A stretch of 7,216 nucleotides of DNA from positions 1 to 7,216 of the forward strand of contig URDQ01000079.1 of NCBI GenBank assembly GCA_900546675.1, written 5' to 3'. Position 1 is the first letter of the stretch. Each line of letters begins with the position of its first letter. The position numbers and the translations under genes were made by a program. The notes below the pieces were generated by a model, which did no database searches, was not told the origin of the DNA, and was given only the letters and a program-made list of their open reading frames with translations. This document shows, in pieces, positions 5,586-7,216 of the stretch. This stretch comes from an uncultured Porphyromonas sp. (lineage in GTDB: Bacteria; Bacteroidota; Bacteroidia; Bacteroidales; Porphyromonadaceae).

Positions 5586-7016
5586 CTATCGTCGATTATA
5601 AAACCCAGTCCCGATGACTCCCAGCTTAAAGCCCTTGTCACCCCACTTGAGCCGTACGGCTGAGGGGTAGAGCAGATTGGTGATAGCAACCGTCTGACCA
5701 GCCGACCCAGACATCGATGCCAGCTCTGTGGCTACGGGAATCAGGAGTAGCTCCAAGTCTCTAGTCACACGGTGATTGCCGTCCGCAGCGGTCTCCATAT
5801 TGCCTCGCATATGCGCCTCAATGAGGTGGCTGATATTGCTAAAGGTGTAGTTGCGCTCCAAGACGCTGTAACGACCAGAGACAAAAGAAGTGGAGGCGAG
5901 CAGAGGATTGGTGATGCTCTGGGCAAAGAAGTGCGCCACGCTATCCTGCGGTATGAGAAGTAGCTGAGGGGGCGGGTTGAAGTGTGTATCTACGTTGGGG
6001 ATGTCTACCGATATCTGTAGCTTGCCTTCATTCATCACCCATCCGAAGTCCTCTTTATCCTTACTCATAGCCTCATACTCGTGGAGCAGTCGGCTGAGCT
6101 CCTCCTTGCTACAGGAGAGCTTGGTGACGACCCCAGCGGGAGACTTGATATAGGTCTTGCCATCAGGTGAAGGCTTCAGTAGCTCCTCGATATGGCTGTG
6201 CTTGAGACTATTCAGAGCGTAGAGACTCTTGTTACTGCTAAAGATCTCCCACGCTGGCTTGTAGACCGTCGAGTCTTCGCCCTTAGAAGATTTTTGTGTC
6301 GTCTCAAAGGTGTAGAAGATGCGGAGAGCGGTCGAGTAGACCGAGAGGATATGGCCCGTACCTGTCGTCGAGGTGACGTAGAGACCACGGAGTAGGTTGG
6401 ACTCAAAGGCTTCTTGCGAGGTAAACCACTCGGGGTGCTCACGCGAAGCTTTTAGAAAACGCTCTCCTAGCTCATTCGGTACTCGTATTGTAAGCCCTTT
6501 GATGCCAGTCGTGTCGGCCGGTTGGTAAGTCAGTTCCCCGAGTAGCTTAGCCCCCTGTATGTAAGGCGTTAGGTCGTCTACCGAGTAGCGACTCTTGGGC
6601 AGTGGCTGCGTGATCTCATAGACCTGCGCCTTGCCCCACGTGGTGGTGTCGCCTACGGCACTCAGGTAGGAAAGATCGATCGTAACCGAGTCGATACGAT
6701 CCTTGACAGGCTTCTGTGTAAAGGTGAAGCCTGGTGCACACTGCACCCGACTGATATAGCACGCCTCAAAGTCTCCAAAGACGGGATCTGAGATCTGTCC
6801 CAGTAGCGAGATGGCACTACGACTATATATAGAGTCCAGTCGTATTGTCTTTGTTGTAAAGGTTAGCGAGTCTCCCCGAGCCGTGACGAGATCTCGCTCA
6901 GGTCGCAGACTCCCTCCGAGGGTCGAGTAGTTGTCGTTGCAAGAGGTCAGTCCCAATGCACATAAGATGCAGATTAGGAGTGGCATCTGGAGGGTATTTA
7001 GTAAAGTCCGATTCAT
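5586..7016 (-). CDS. DUF4270-type lipoprotein of unknown function
   Basis: The product has 476 residues from the ATG at 7016. The N-terminus carries a hydrophobic segment ending in the lipobox LTSC, with Cys26 as the lipidation site, followed by CNDNYSTLGGSLRPERD. This opening and LLGQISDPVFGDFEACYISR (71-90) are typical of DUF4270, a Bacteroidota family of lipidated, beta-rich proteins with no established role. The rest is soluble with alternating beta-type sequence, and I see no catalytic motif. The acidic residue shortly after the cysteine (CND) may favour export to the cell surface, which is an inference. The reading frame stays open up to an ATG at 7193, adding 59 residues, but that extension would bury the signal peptide. 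I therefore reject it. This gene probably heads the minus-strand cluster. Confidence 0.85.
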   Translation of the reverse strand: MNRTLLNTLQMPLLICILCALGLTSCNDNYSTLGGSLRPERDLVTARGDSLTFTTKTIRLDSIYSRSAISLLGQISDPVFGDFEACYISRVQCAPGFTFTQKPVKDRIDSVTIDLSYLSAVGDTTTWGKAQVYEITQPLPKSRYSVDDLTPYIQGAKLLGELTYQPADTTGIKGLTIRVPNELGERFLKASREHPEWFTSQEAFESNLLRGLYVTSTTGTGHILSVYSTALRIFYTFETTQKSSKGEDSTVYKPAWEIFSSNKSLYALNSLKHSHIEELLKPSPDGKTYIKSPAGVVTKLSCSKEELSRLLHEYEAMSKDKEDFGWVMNEGKLQISVDIPNVDTHFNPPPQLLLIPQDSVAHFFAQSITNPLLASTSFVSGRYSVLERNYTFSNISHLIEAHMRGNMETAADGNHRVTRDLELLLIPVATELASMSGSAGQTVAITNLLYPSAVRLKWGDKGFKLGVIGTGFYNRR

Positions 7017-7105
7017 AGATTCAGTCTGAGAGTCGGGCGCTTCGCCATAGGTCTCGGCAGATGAAGTAGAGACCTTTCGGTAGCACCTAACATATAATCT
7101 AGCTC

Positions 7106-7113
7106 CAAAGGTA
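7106..7113 (-). promoter_or_regulatory. Candidate Bacteroidota promoter -7 element for the DUF4270 gene
   Basis: The minus strand reads TACCTTTG, matching the TAnnTTTG -7 consensus of the Bacteroidota primary sigma factor. A run of eight T (7124-7117) lies just upstream. At the expected -33 position (about 7133-7136) only TGCG is found, a poor match to TTTG. Transcription would begin near 7099, giving a leader of roughly 80 nt before the ATG at 7016. The site lies in non-coding sequence, unlike the similar octamer at 2740-2747. Confidence 0.4.
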
Positions 7114-7179
7114 AGGAAAAAAAAGATTTGACCGCACATTCCCCCCACGCACCAAGCATATCGTACATTCCACCCGCTA

Positions 7180-7216
7180 ATGCAATTTCTCAAGAATGAT
7201 GTTTTTGATGACTTCA
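7180..7216 (+). CDS. Possible start of a divergent gene, cut by the window edge
   Basis: On the plus strand an ATG at 7180 opens twelve codons reading MQFLKNDVFDDF that run off the window. The frame is open from just after a TGA at 7129-7131. Its only support is position: it would diverge from the DUF4270 gene, leaving about 160 bp between the two for both promoters. I do not recognise the protein and propose no function. No convincing ribosome binding site or TAnnTTTG element is seen before it. Confidence 0.3.
   Translation, partial: MQFLKNDVFDDF

Noticed and set aside
5595..5600. TATAAT hexamer on the minus strand upstream of the nucleoside permease
   Set aside because: It encodes Tyr-Asn at the end of the DUF4270 gene, has no -35 partner I can see, and Bacteroidota primary promoters do not use this consensus.
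5351..5689. 112-codon open frame on the minus strand spanning the DUF4270/nucleoside permease junction
   Set aside because: It overlaps two well-supported genes in another frame, and its translation is low-complexity and family-less, as expected for a shadow frame.
7017..7193. Upstream extension of the DUF4270 reading frame to an ATG at 7193
   Set aside because: It would add 59 residues before a clear lipoprotein signal with lipobox LTSC, and would cover the candidate promoter and the possible divergent start. The ATG at 7016 puts the signal peptide at the N terminus.

Overview
The window looks like a chromosomal segment from the Bacteroidales, most plausibly a Porphyromonas-like organism. 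The basis is a DUF4270-type surface lipoprotein (a family essentially confined to Bacteroidota), a TAnnTTTG-type promoter element ahead of it, starts without strong Shine-Dalgarno sequences, a Bacteroidota-style NHS-family nucleoside transporter, and base composition that by eye is slightly above 50% GC. The genus is an inference from style, not from a marker gene.

All seven complete genes lie on the minus strand, so transcription runs from high to low coordinates. In that order they are: a DUF4270 lipoprotein (5586-7016); a 12-helix MFS nucleoside permease of the NupG/XapB type (4279-5553); an MlaE-type lipid-transport permease (3481-4236); its MlaF-type ATPase (2739-3476); a lipoprotein membrane-fusion (HlyD/YbhG-type) protein (1791-2705); and two separate ABC-2-type ATPases of the YbhF family (852-1787 and 95-841). 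A short reading frame beginning at base 34 and leaving the window is probably the first of the expected ABC-2 permeases. Gaps between complete genes are only 3 to 42 bp, so most or all of the cluster may be co-transcribed. The only sizeable non-coding stretch is the roughly 160 bp upstream of the DUF4270 gene. It holds a candidate promoter and, on the plus strand, a possible divergent gene start at 7180.

Functionally there are three parts. The first is a surface lipoprotein of unknown role with a nucleoside importer. The second is an inner-membrane MlaEF pair that would move phospholipids or similar lipids between the inner and outer membranes, but with no MCE (MlaD) gene beside it. The third is a tripartite drug/efflux-type exporter (fusion protein, two ATPases and presumably permeases). 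The two exporter ATPases carry complementary losses of motifs. If they pair as a heterodimer, one composite ATP site is fully canonical and the other is degenerate. I see no mobile element, CRISPR array, RNA gene or clearly new system. The most noteworthy points are the asymmetric ATPase pair and the MlaEF pair without MlaD.
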